64,000 nt of DNA from DTKD01 sp050948905 (lineage in GTDB: Bacteria; Armatimonadota; UBA5829): positions 620,001 to 684,000 of the forward strand of contig JBMNES010000001.1 in the NCBI GenBank assembly GCA_050948905.1, written 5' to 3'. A program made the position numbers and the translations under genes. How positions within the stretch are numbered: the first letter of the stretch is position 1; the number at the start of each line of letters is the position of its first letter. The notes beneath the pieces were generated by a model, which was not told the origin of the DNA, did no database searches, and saw only the letters and a program-made list of their open reading frames with translations. This document shows, piece by piece, positions 34,701-43,026 of this stretch.

Positions 34701-36196
34701 TTGCGCCGACTACCTCGAACGTGACCTGTAACAAACCGACCGGCACATCGTCGGATGATACGTTCAAGTTCACCGCTGTCGGTGGATTCGGAGCGGGCAC
34801 TCTTGCCAAATATCAGTATGCCTGGGACACCAGCCCAACCCATACCTGGACTGGTAGCGAGGCGACCTGGAACTCCGGTGACCTGATTCTTAAGGCACCT
34901 GCACAGGGCAACTATTACCTGCACGTCAAGGGCTTCAACGGGGAGAACGTGGCTAATGGCACGCTCGACCTGGGTCCTTATGGTTACTTCAACGAGCCTC
35001 CGACCAACCCGACTTCTGTCACGGAGACTCACGGTGTACAGACCGGGACCTGGCAATCGACCGTTTCCGCTCCTTCGTTTACCTGGAGTGGGGCTACGGC
35101 GAGTGCAGGAATCGCTGGTTATCTTGTTTACTTCGGGCCTGATTCCGACGGCACCTCGACCGAACTGGTGAACTCCGCGGCATATACCCCCGCCGCAGTA
35201 GACGCCGGAACGTATTATCTGAGGCTGCGAACCAAGGATAACGTGGGTCAGACCGCTACGAAGTGGATGACCGCATTCGAGTTCAAGTATGACAGCAGCG
35301 CTCCGGAAGCGCCTGTCGTGTCTGATGACGGAGACTTCACAGGCTCCGCGACTAAATTGCATGGTGTGTGGTATGCCAGCGATGAAGAATCCGGCATTGC
35401 CGAATACCAGTATGCAGTCGGCACATCCGCCGGCGCAGCGGACGTCGTAAATTGGACCTCCGCTGGAGACGCTATGCAGGCCGATATCAGCATTCCGGGC
35501 CAGGGTCTGCAGACTGGTGTGACCTATTACATATCCGCGAAGGCCAAGAACGCTGCCGGATTGTGGAGCGCGGTCGGTTCGTCCGACGGTATCAACCTGG
35601 CTCCGGCGGTGTCGACAATTGCCGAGGCGAAACTCCTGCCGAACGCGACTCCGGTTGCACTGGTTGGCAAGAGGGTTACCGCAAGCTATATGTCCGGCTT
35701 CTATATTGAAGAGGATAACAGGACATCTGGCATAATGGTGCTCTCGGATATGCCGCCTGCGAGAGGATCGGTGGTCACCGTTGGCGGTATGATGGGTGAG
35801 AACGCTACTGGCGAGAGAGCTATTCTCAACGCGGTGGTGACTGTTGAAGCTGCACCTGATGTTGCCAGCATCCCTGCTCCGTTGTATATTACGACTTCTG
35901 CCCTCGGCGGCGGTATGTTCGGCGCTTATACAAAGGGCAAGGACGGCGGCACCGGCCTCAACAACGTTGGCCTGCTGATTAAGGCAACGGGTAGAGTGAC
36001 ATCGGTTGGCGAATGGGATATCGACATAACGGATGGCGCGGTTACCGTTAGCGTATTGGGTGGTGGTTTTGAACTGCCGGCCCTGGCTGTCGGTGACTTC
36101 GTATCCGCTGTGGGTATCTCATCGCTGGAGTTCGATTCTGAACTCAAGCCGGTTATTCGCTTGATTGAACCGAGCGGATTAGTCAAGTTAAACTGA
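31736..36196 (+). CDS. Giant secreted N-acetylmuramoyl-L-alanine amidase (Amidase_2), paralogue B
   Basis: The 1486-residue protein is colinear with its neighbour: signal peptide (MHFHRIVVLALLAVLLVTGI), lysozyme-like domain, Amidase_2 domain with FVVHTIEG, LGHVDV and HTDPGAG as zinc-site blocks, Ig-like domain, carboxypeptidase-regulatory-like domain, Fn3, jelly-roll region, Fn3-like repeats and OB-like C-terminus. It lacks the ~154-residue CBM-like insert: WFYDGSESD joins directly to SSRQGLQVRC. The catalytic part is close to identical to paralogue A, so the pair arose by tandem duplication. GGGGG 8 bp upstream points to the ATG at 31736 and not to the TTG at 31721. It has its own promoter and terminator. 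Confidence 0.88.
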   Translation: MHFHRIVVLALLAVLLVTGIANAQEQEGFRPQAFSNVMEWDYELGPIFEAASVKYQVPLPLLLALGHFGSAFENRGDAPTIEGGYGIMALRQNDFGGTSLAEAAALTGASEDQLKRDARTNIMGAAAVLDAYAKQFQVDRSAGLDAWLDVIIKYAAIDKIDAENPVPVFNRMFAMEVYQKLQAGVNTTNSMGEQFNAEAQNIGSIDLASLEPPEMKSKPNAGYSGAIWYPAASCNYSAVNTSKSVFVVHTIEGTASGCLGWFRNCAAQTSAHYVCSEAGTVWQMVDEWHRAWHVGCANNYCIGCEHEGYASSPSHPTSLYNASALLARDVCNRWGIPKVHNPCQHSILGHVDVNNCWCGPGHTDPGAGWNWGYYIQQVGGAPPPPTWAATYVNQSYPATLNTGETAIVWAEFKNTGTGSWTHANTYLGTSSPQDRSSPFYNPPNWDGPNRPSDVDQWQVKTNEVGRFTFILKAPNTPGTYTEKYKLVQEGAAWFGPEITWTITVKAATGNITGTVRNSANNAALSGVAVTAGGASATTNASGVYTFSGLAPGSYTVNVSKAGFTSQSASVTVTAGQTTTKDFSLVSTDTTAPTNPSGLTATGVSPSQIDLSWTASTDSGGSGLAGYIVYRNGAEVGRTASTTYSDNGLSQNTNYSYYVKAYDNAANVSGQSNTASAATKPGSVPIFEDGFTNANYWQPLQQSPMSKPNGLVISGERNHGTFAGGNSFKAVDSGDPNLGSLSGHTFSPAFAAAKYETWFYDGSESDSSRQGLQVRCLDGNGGLKTMYYVGTYSTAPGAFNSYSVGYYKACGAGCTGWYWQGAVKTRSVGWHKFTIDIQPYTGAGNEVTFYIDGAKVGNSVERTIDTQIYGLTMVAYGYHYRVNQAGWFDDCAMYAQPPATPTMNAATALSTTAIRWNVKDNSNNEMGFKVQTASQATVATATVANATGSVLAMDESGLTPNTSYTRFAKAFNGTLDSLPSANATKWTLSVAPTTSNVTCNKPTGTSSDDTFKFTAVGGFGAGTLAKYQYAWDTSPTHTWTGSEATWNSGDLILKAPAQGNYYLHVKGFNGENVANGTLDLGPYGYFNEPPTNPTSVTETHGVQTGTWQSTVSAPSFTWSGATASAGIAGYLVYFGPDSDGTSTELVNSAAYTPAAVDAGTYYLRLRTKDNVGQTATKWMTAFEFKYDSSAPEAPVVSDDGDFTGSATKLHGVWYASDEESGIAEYQYAVGTSAGAADVVNWTSAGDAMQADISIPGQGLQTGVTYYISAKAKNAAGLWSAVGSSDGINLAPAVSTIAEAKLLPNATPVALVGKRVTASYMSGFYIEEDNRTSGIMVLSDMPPARGSVVTVGGMMGENATGERAILNAVVTVEAAPDVASIPAPLYITTSALGGGMFGAYTKGKDGGTGLNNVGLLIKATGRVTSVGEWDIDITDGAVTVSVLGGGFELPALAVGDFVSAVGISSLEFDSELKPVIRLIEPSGLVKLN

Positions 36197-36223
36197 AATC
36201 GACGCTAGTTGATTTCCCTTTCT

Positions 36224-36256
36224 GGGCGCGATCTTAGGGTCGTGCCCTTTTTTATT
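36224..36256 (+). terminator. Intrinsic terminator after amidase B
   Basis: GGGCGCGA (36224-36231) pairs with TCGTGCCC (36240-36247) with one G-U pair, followed by TTTTTTATTG. Confidence 0.8.
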
Positions 36257-36284
36257 GTGTGGGTGGGGGTTGGACGTGATGTAT

Positions 36285-36341
36285 GGCCGGGATTCTATCC
36301 CGGCCATTTGGGTTGCGAGGTGGCGATTTGGCAATCGCCAC
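36285..36341. repeat. Two adjacent palindromic elements
   Basis: GGCCGGGA-TTCTA-TCCCGGCC (36285-36305) resembles the TATCCCGG repeats at 6.8 kb. GTGGCGATT-TGGC-AATCGCCAC (36320-36341) resembles the GGTGGCGAT hairpin at 45.45 kb. They lie between the amidase B terminator and the convergent gene. Confidence 0.65.
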
Positions 36342-36354
36342 TGTTGTATTGTAG

Positions 36355-39225
36355 CTACCGAGCAGGGTTTGCGCTTCTGGAAATAACAGTTACGTTTGCC
36401 CTTGAGCTTACCCCTGGTTGCGCATCACAGGAGAAATGCACCCTGTTTGCGCCGGATTTCAAAACCGGGGCCTCGCCCTGGGGCTGGACCTCCGCCAGCA
36501 CTTCTCCTGCCGGACCATAGACCTTGCAATCCGACATAGACGTGAACTCCAGATAGCTATAACTATCCAGCTCGACCGGGAAGGTGATGGTTTTGCCGTT
36601 GATCGTCACCTTTGGGTTAACGATCTTGCCCTTGACCAAAGGCAGCGCTTTAACTGGGCTGAGGTAGCACTCGACCTGATTATCATGCGGCAGGTTGTTA
36701 TACCAGAGCGAAACCGAACCGATGCTGCCGTAGTTCACCTTTTCTCGGAACACACCGTAAACATTCAAGCTGTATGGCCAGGAATAGTCCTGGATATGGC
36801 CGCCCTCGGGTTCGATCAGCTCGAAGTATTTCCAACCCGTAAAGTCTACTTTGATGTAGTGGTCGCCGATACCCCAGGCGAGGTGCGGAGGGCTCATAAC
36901 CTGCAGATTCAGGATCTGTCCTTTGCCGTCGCCATAGACCCAGACCCCCAACGCCTGCTTATCGCCGAGGTTAAGGGAAGGATCAAGCACCCGGCCGATC
37001 TTCACCCACGCGCCGTTGGGTTTCCCCAGCCCGCTGTACGCGTAGAACTTGCCGCTGACGCCTTCTTTCACCTGATCGCTGGAGGTCTCCAATTCCGCAG
37101 AACATCCCTGCTGCGCCGAACGATCCGTGAAATCATCCAGCTTGGAGAAGTCCATAACGGTCACTGCATCCGGAGAATCATACGGAGCAGCGGACATCAG
37201 AGCCTCTATGCGGATGCGCGGCTGCTGTTCCTGATACGGGTTGCCCGATACCCACGAAGCGTCAGATTGGGTAACTTTCTGCTTATCGTATTTGACAGGA
37301 TAAAGCTCCCATTTGTCGTTGGAATCCTTATCTAACGTGAACTCCGCGCCGGGTTTGTCTAACTGCTTTCTCACCGATTCCGGGAAGTAATTGGAGTGGC
37401 GCAGTTCCTCGTAGATTTTGAATATCGGGGCCATATTTGCGTAAAGAGGCACGCTCTTTATGCTGCTTGGATTGATCGCCATAATCGCGAAGCCCGTATT
37501 AGTGGCCAGACACCGGCACATCAGATATTCGATATCGTCCGGGAAAGTGCGCTCGATCTGTATATCTCCCGCTGTGTGCAGGGTCCACCAGCCCAACTGC
37601 GCGGGCAGCATCATTCTCACGGCGGCGATGTTGCCGAAGGCGTGCTCATGTCCTGGAACGCCATGGCAGTGGACGTCGATGAAGCGCTTCTGGCTCCGGG
37701 TCGGGTAGTCCATCGCGCCGATTCTGGAGCGAACATACCACAGGTGAGGATGGAAAGTCGACATCTCCATGAGAGACGGTTTCTTGAGGCGATTGGCCAG
37801 TTCCCACACGAACTTCGATCCATAATGCCACCCGTAGCCCGGTCCGCCGAGCACGTCCTCGCCGTCGAGCGCGTCGAGATAGACCATATCAAAGCCGCAT
37901 TCGTTATAAGTATCCGCGACGGACTGCGCAACCTCTGCAAGCAGCGTGGAGTCGCCATCCGGAGCGAAGTAACCAAAACACTCGGTGAGGTGATGGGCCT
38001 TGGCTCCCTTAGCATGGGCCGAGACCTTGGTGCCGTACGCCCCTCGAGTACATTTGGTGAAGGCATAAGGGGGCGTCTTCGTTATGTCGCTATAGATTAT
38101 AAGCTCCTGATCGACCATCAACGTAACGCTATTGCGTGTGAAAAAGCCGGTGATAGTAGACATATTCTCTGTGGATTCCACAACCGGCACTTCGGTTGCT
38201 TCCGCAGACATATCCTGAGACAGGGTAAATGTGGCGTCTTTACCAAGTCTGGGATCAGGGACCGGTGTGACCCAGTCGCAGCTTTTGTCCATAAAGAACG
38301 CATAAGGATGCAGCCCGGCCTTGATTCCGGCGGCGTGAAGTTTATCTATCACGGCCTTCAGACTGGCACGACCGTTGGGATACAAGCCTGGATTCGGGCG
38401 ACAGTCGCCAAACCGGAACGAACTGCCCCCGTGGAAGTCGATCTGATTGACGCCGAGCTGTTTAGTGACCTCAATCCACTGGTCTACATTCGCCTCAGTG
38501 ATTCCATCGAAGTTGAACAGATACGACCCTCTTGCGATCTCAGAATCCAGCGCCCACGGTCCTCCCAACGGGGATTTGGGCACGTCCGGGGCTTCTGTTA
38601 CGACTTGTTGCAATATTGGTCTGAACCTGGCCATCGGACAGGCAACAATGGCAGTCTTTGCACCCGCAAATCCGAATCTGGGATAACACAACACTTTAAG
38701 TCTGATGCAAGGTCCCGGAATATCGACCGCCCTTGTCTGCAGATTCAGCGTCAGAGAGCAGCATCCGAATGGCTCGGACGGGTCTCCCCACAAAGTCAGC
38801 TCGACATAACCGAAAGTGAGCTCCTCCACCCCTTCGCCAGTCAAAGAGACCACTTCTATGGTGCTATAGTTCTTTTTCGATTCGACTTTGAAAACCGCGC
38901 TGACTCCCGGATCCTCAAAGCCCACCGTAATCTTTCCGTTCGCCTGCGACACTTTGGACGCCTGATAATACTTATCACCCTTCTTTATAACGGCGAATTT
39001 GGAAGCAACTTCCTTTTTCAGATAGTCTTTGCCAGTGGTTTTGTCGATGAAGCTCTGATTAAGACCATCATCTCCCACAACCCATTTGACAAAGTCGTTT
39101 TCCAGCACAAATCCAACCTTACCGGTCATTGTCTTCGTCTCCACTTTGCTTTTTGCGGCACATGCCGCAGTCATTGTCGCGACAAATAAAGCCACAACAA
39201 GCAAGATCACCAACGCAGCTCTCAT
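36355..39225 (-). CDS. Large secreted TIM-barrel glycosidase-like protein
   Basis: The 956-residue protein starts with a signal peptide (MRAALVILLVVALFVATMTA) and has an N-terminal beta-sandwich, then a barrel with clan GH-D character: GVNQIDFHGGSSFRFGDC, GIKAGLHPYAFFMD, an insertion TLSQDMSAEATEVPV, FDMVYLDALDGEDVLGG (probable nucleophile Asp) and LMEMSTFHPHLW. A C-terminal carbohydrate-binding-like beta domain follows (GAWVKIGRVLDPSLNLGD, VTINGKTITFPVELDSYSYLEF). It presumably hydrolyses an alpha-linked polysaccharide outside the cell; no known family is certain. GGAGG 7-8 bp before the ATG at 39225 fixes the start. It is surrounded by wall amidase genes. Confidence 0.7.
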   Translation of the reverse strand: MRAALVILLVVALFVATMTAACAAKSKVETKTMTGKVGFVLENDFVKWVVGDDGLNQSFIDKTTGKDYLKKEVASKFAVIKKGDKYYQASKVSQANGKITVGFEDPGVSAVFKVESKKNYSTIEVVSLTGEGVEELTFGYVELTLWGDPSEPFGCCSLTLNLQTRAVDIPGPCIRLKVLCYPRFGFAGAKTAIVACPMARFRPILQQVVTEAPDVPKSPLGGPWALDSEIARGSYLFNFDGITEANVDQWIEVTKQLGVNQIDFHGGSSFRFGDCRPNPGLYPNGRASLKAVIDKLHAAGIKAGLHPYAFFMDKSCDWVTPVPDPRLGKDATFTLSQDMSAEATEVPVVESTENMSTITGFFTRNSVTLMVDQELIIYSDITKTPPYAFTKCTRGAYGTKVSAHAKGAKAHHLTECFGYFAPDGDSTLLAEVAQSVADTYNECGFDMVYLDALDGEDVLGGPGYGWHYGSKFVWELANRLKKPSLMEMSTFHPHLWYVRSRIGAMDYPTRSQKRFIDVHCHGVPGHEHAFGNIAAVRMMLPAQLGWWTLHTAGDIQIERTFPDDIEYLMCRCLATNTGFAIMAINPSSIKSVPLYANMAPIFKIYEELRHSNYFPESVRKQLDKPGAEFTLDKDSNDKWELYPVKYDKQKVTQSDASWVSGNPYQEQQPRIRIEALMSAAPYDSPDAVTVMDFSKLDDFTDRSAQQGCSAELETSSDQVKEGVSGKFYAYSGLGKPNGAWVKIGRVLDPSLNLGDKQALGVWVYGDGKGQILNLQVMSPPHLAWGIGDHYIKVDFTGWKYFELIEPEGGHIQDYSWPYSLNVYGVFREKVNYGSIGSVSLWYNNLPHDNQVECYLSPVKALPLVKGKIVNPKVTINGKTITFPVELDSYSYLEFTSMSDCKVYGPAGEVLAEVQPQGEAPVLKSGANRVHFSCDAQPGVSSRANVTVISRSANPAR

Positions 39226-39304
39226 TTTTTCCTCCGGATGCTTTGCCAGCTTTGCTAACTCATACTTCCAGCCCTCACCATGTTCTTCCTTCGCACATGC
39301 GGCC

Positions 39305-39346
39305 AGTAATAATAAAGCGGCCTGCCTCCAAATGGAGACAGGCCGC
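39305..39346 (-). terminator. Intrinsic terminator of the GerMN-Amidase_3 gene
   Basis: On the minus strand GCGGCCTG...CAGGCCGC with an inner CTCC/GGAG stem (39317-39346) is followed by TTTATTATTA. It lies 49 bp after the stop at 39395. Confidence 0.85.
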
Positions 39347-39394
39347 ACAACGTGTCCGGCAACCACGTGCCGAACGTTATTTGTCTATCGCCTG

Positions 39395-42300
39395 CTAGTT
39401 CTGTTTTTTGACTGCAAGCGCGTTCATAACAGGCGCAGCGCCGCTGACATCAAGGGTTCCCGTCACAGAGACGTAGTCTGCGGCGGTGAAGCCGTGGCCA
39501 GCATAGTTGATTTTAACAGGCATGCCAGAGCCGTCGTCTACGAAGAAGCTGTTGGCGTCAATCGGCGCAGTCACCTTGCCCCACAGCGTGAACTTTGTGC
39601 CGCTGGCGGCTTGAGTGATAATCGCATCCCATGCAGCCTTGTTGCTCATACCATAAGAATCGATATGGCTGAAGACGCTAAACACAGCGCTCGGTCCGGC
39701 AGCCACGCAGAGGTTTCCCGCCTCGTCTTTGGCAGTACCAGCGGCGATCGAAATACCCAGCGTTCCGTTGCCTGTAATGTCAGAGAGAGTCACCGTCCGG
39801 CTCGTCGTGCCTGTTCCGCTGACAGCGATGGTTGCCGCGTCGGCGGAATCTGTCTTATTGAGCGTGATATGGCCCTCTGCCAGTGTGACCTCACTGGCCC
39901 CGGCGTATGTAACCGTATAGGTCACCGGACCAGTATTGGTCGACGTTTCCGAAGGAGCGCTGATGCTGATGGTAGGAGGCACGGTATCAAGCACGATGGA
40001 GGCCGATACCGGCGCGGACCAGTTGCCTACCTTGTCCTTGAACTTCGCATAGACCGTCTTTGATCCATCGCCAGAGGGCAGTGTGTAGCTCTTGGAAGTA
40101 GCATAAGCCTCAGGGGTTGAGTAGCTCGTGCCGTTGGTGCTGAACTGCATCTGAGACATACCACTCAACGAATCAGTTGCCGACAGGGTGAGAGTCACCG
40201 CAGTCGATTTGGTATGTGTGGCGCCACCATTGATCTTGATGGAGCAGTTTTTAGGTGCTGTAAGGTCGATGTAGTCTATCTCCAGCCTCGGCACTTTGCC
40301 CGTGCCGCCGGAGTTGTAGGCGCTTTCGAAGACCTTTGCGAACGCCGGATCAGTCTCGGAAGTGTCGTTTTTGATGTAGACACCCCTGTTCGCCGGAGGG
40401 ATTCCCTGTGTGTTACCGTTCCATTGCCAGGTTCTATCCCCAACATCCGCGCAGGTGACGGTTGCGCCGGCGTATTTGGCTCCGATCCCTACATTGTTCC
40501 AGGTGCCATTAGCCTGATTCCAATCGTTGTTTACTTTATACAACGAAATTGAGGCTTCTTTGCTGGCACTATACTGGGTGTACTGATTGAGTTTCACTCG
40601 GACACTATTGGCTGTGTTCAGAGTTTCTGCCTGAGTTGGAGCGCCGTCCATATCCCACTGAGCCAGCCCGCGCCTGCTAAGGAGAGTCGCTGATGAGCTG
40701 TAGCCGACAGCGATGCCACCATATCCGCACACATCCGGAGTACCGCTGCGGGTGTAGCAGGACATAGAAGCTTCTGCGGTCCACGTGCCGCCTGTGCCGG
40801 TCTCAAGCGCGGCGCTCTTAGCCGAGTAGTTCGGTTTTGCGTCATAGGCATCGACCTGATAGGTGTAGCCTGTGTTGGCGGTCAAACCGGAATCGGTGTA
40901 CGAGTTGGTGGCGGATGTGCCGACCTGGGTTCCATTTCGATAAATTCGGTAGCCTGCTACCCCGTTGTCGTCGGTGGAAGCAGTCCAGCTCAGGCTGATG
41001 CTGGTCTTGGTGGCCGAAGTCCTCTGGAGATTGGTCGGGACGGTCGGCGGCTGGTTGTCGTTCACGTTGATGACTGTAACGTTCTTAGTGACTTTCGGGC
41101 CGAACCATTCATAGCCCTCGCGGATCATCTGCCACTGGGTGGTATAGGTTCCGGCAGTGGCAGGGGCCTTCAAACTAATATTAAAAGTGGCAGTGCTGCC
41201 CGGCTTGATGGTGCCTGAGACAGGATACAGCCGGGTGGTCATCAATGGATCTGTCGGAGAAACTGCACCGACTTTGAAATTATATGCGCTCATCCAGACT
41301 ACGCCGCGGTTTCGATAGGTGATTTGTGCGTTGTAGGTCTGGCCGGGGTTCATTGTCGTTGGAATGGTGTCTGAAACGTACTCGCAGGAGTATTTTGCCC
41401 ATCCCGGAGTGTTGCCGAAGTATGAGCAGATTCCGCTGTATACTCCCCACATAGCGACTGAACGGAAGAAGTCGTTCTTCATGTGGACTGCGTCTCTGGT
41501 GCAGTGGTCGTGGAAACCAAGCTCTACGAGAATGGCCGGTCTGTTTGGTATGCGAATTTCGCCGTAGTTGCCCTGCCCATCCTTGACGCCTCTGCTTACC
41601 CAGCCGGATTCGCCGGGGAATGTGTTGCGGATGTTGTTAATGATGCCGTTTTGAACGGCGTTGGCCAGGTTGAGGCTATTGCCAACGTGGGCCGGATGCT
41701 CCATTGCAGTGTCACGGAAAGTCTCGGTCCCGGTGCCGCCGCCTGCGTTGGTGTGCATAGCTATATAGATATGATATCCGAGCCAGTCTGCATATAAAGG
41801 TCGACAGCGAATGTCGTCGTTGCCGCGTGCCGCAGCGGTGTCCGCCCCGCAGTTTCCCGTATAGCTCGCCCAAACCGAGCAAGGCACACCGGCGTTGCGC
41901 AGGTATGACTGCGAGCACATCTTCCACCAGGGCAGACCCGTGTTGGGATGGCAGCACTTGCTTTCATCAAGCTCACGTACACTGGCGAAATTGCCGCCGT
42001 CCTGAACGATGTATTGTTTCAGATATTGCACCAACTTAACGCTGTTGGTGTCCTCCAGTATGGCCTCTCCGAAACCGCACGGGTCAGTGCGCTGCCAATA
42101 CCAGCCGCTGCCGTTCCAATAGCGACCATGTGACGGGCCGACGCAGATATATTTGCCGCTCAGGCCGACCGCGTTGCCCTTGACCAGGGCCGGGGCCGGC
42201 TCGCCAATATCGGGTGCAGCCGAAAGATATGATGACAGTAGCTTGCCTTTGCAGGTCAGTTTAATAGAAGAAATCGACGGAAAATCGCCGAGAGTCGACC

Positions 42301-42661
42301 GGAATTGGTCGAAGATATCCTTTAGGCCCTCTTCGTCCAGTCCGACGAGTATCTCGGTAGACAGGTCGATCTCTGCGGCGGTGTTTGTGATCGAAAGCTT
42401 AACGATCTTTACGCCTGCCGGTATTCGTGTCGTAATACCGACCGCCACTTCCTCAATGAACGGGCCTGCCACCAACGCCCGAACTGCAGACTCGGCAGGC
42501 GAAGCCTGAGCCGGCACAACTCGATTCACCGGTATCAGCTTTCCTGAAGAGAAGAATCGGACGGAGACATTGTCAGCGAACGCCGCAGTGGCGATAAGCA
42601 CCAACAATAAGATGGCAGCAAACAGCGAAACACTCAAACGTAGAGCACAAAACTTCCTCAT
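39395..42661 (-). CDS. Secreted GerMN-Amidase_3 multidomain wall amidase
   Basis: The 1088-residue protein has a signal peptide (ending ATAAFA), a GerMN domain (about 30-135: VSVRFFSSGKLIPVNRVV, AVRALVAGPF), an Amidase_3 zinc-amidase domain (about 160-400: IAMHTNAGGGTGTETF, then IPNRPAILVELGFHDH with the catalytic Glu), an Ig-like domain, Fn3 (NDNQPPTVPTNLQRTS), a DNRLRE/CBM96-like domain (AEASMSCYTRSG...LEIDYI), Ig-like repeats and a C-terminal OB-like domain (LWGKVTAPIDANSFFVDD). GerMN-Amidase_3 combinations are known from wall remodelling in spore formers and others. The ATG at 42661 preceded by GGGGGG resembles the starts of the two Amidase_2 genes. Confidence 0.88.
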   Translation of the reverse strand: MRKFCALRLSVSLFAAILLLVLIATAAFADNVSVRFFSSGKLIPVNRVVPAQASPAESAVRALVAGPFIEEVAVGITTRIPAGVKIVKLSITNTAAEIDLSTEILVGLDEEGLKDIFDQFRSTLGDFPSISSIKLTCKGKLLSSYLSAAPDIGEPAPALVKGNAVGLSGKYICVGPSHGRYWNGSGWYWQRTDPCGFGEAILEDTNSVKLVQYLKQYIVQDGGNFASVRELDESKCCHPNTGLPWWKMCSQSYLRNAGVPCSVWASYTGNCGADTAAARGNDDIRCRPLYADWLGYHIYIAMHTNAGGGTGTETFRDTAMEHPAHVGNSLNLANAVQNGIINNIRNTFPGESGWVSRGVKDGQGNYGEIRIPNRPAILVELGFHDHCTRDAVHMKNDFFRSVAMWGVYSGICSYFGNTPGWAKYSCEYVSDTIPTTMNPGQTYNAQITYRNRGVVWMSAYNFKVGAVSPTDPLMTTRLYPVSGTIKPGSTATFNISLKAPATAGTYTTQWQMIREGYEWFGPKVTKNVTVINVNDNQPPTVPTNLQRTSATKTSISLSWTASTDDNGVAGYRIYRNGTQVGTSATNSYTDSGLTANTGYTYQVDAYDAKPNYSAKSAALETGTGGTWTAEASMSCYTRSGTPDVCGYGGIAVGYSSSATLLSRRGLAQWDMDGAPTQAETLNTANSVRVKLNQYTQYSASKEASISLYKVNNDWNQANGTWNNVGIGAKYAGATVTCADVGDRTWQWNGNTQGIPPANRGVYIKNDTSETDPAFAKVFESAYNSGGTGKVPRLEIDYIDLTAPKNCSIKINGGATHTKSTAVTLTLSATDSLSGMSQMQFSTNGTSYSTPEAYATSKSYTLPSGDGSKTVYAKFKDKVGNWSAPVSASIVLDTVPPTISISAPSETSTNTGPVTYTVTYAGASEVTLAEGHITLNKTDSADAATIAVSGTGTTSRTVTLSDITGNGTLGISIAAGTAKDEAGNLCVAAGPSAVFSVFSHIDSYGMSNKAAWDAIITQAASGTKFTLWGKVTAPIDANSFFVDDGSGMPVKINYAGHGFTAADYVSVTGTLDVSGAAPVMNALAVKKQN

Positions 42662-42768
42662 ATTACCCCCCATTCTCATAATCGCGCAAGCCGAAACAGG
42701 AGACGACACAAGGCCCGTAGTCGCCTGCCCGGCTGCCAAGGCACTCTCAGCTCTATTGCTACACCATC

Positions 42769-42797
42769 AGTATGCCTTACTATCCACCGAGCGTCAA
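42769..42797 (-). promoter_or_regulatory. Promoter of the GerMN-Amidase_3 gene
   Basis: Minus-strand TTGACG (42797-42792), 17 bp, CATACT (42774-42769), leaving a leader of about 100 nt. Confidence 0.55.
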
Positions 42798-43026
42798 CCG
42801 TGAATATTTTTATTGAACTGGATTATGTTGACGATTAGATTATTCAGAAACCGCAACTTGATGCAACGAAACGATTTTACAACAATGCGAGCTGTTATTT
42901 AATGCAAATATCGATGATGTATTGTATTAATATATGACCACAATTAGCCGTAATTCAGTAAGTTGACAGTAGTTAGAGGGCAGCATAGAATAAACTCCAG
43001 CTTAGCAAAAGCCAGGTGACGTGAAT
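42798..43026. other. Divergent intergenic region
   Basis: AT-rich compared with its surroundings and without repeats. It holds the promoter at 42963 for the plus-strand gene and the upstream flank of the amidase promoter. No coding sequence is seen. Confidence 0.5.
42963..42991 (+). promoter_or_regulatory. Promoter of the cysteine-rich DUF1284-like gene
   Basis: TTGACA at 42963-42968, 17 bp, TAGAAT at 42986-42991, leaving a leader of about 30 nt. Confidence 0.65.

Noticed and set aside
37396..39189. 597-codon antisense open frame over the secreted glycosidase-like gene
   Set aside because: The minus-strand gene has a signal peptide, ribosome binding site and barrel motifs; the antisense frame is rich in Arg/His and shows no domain.
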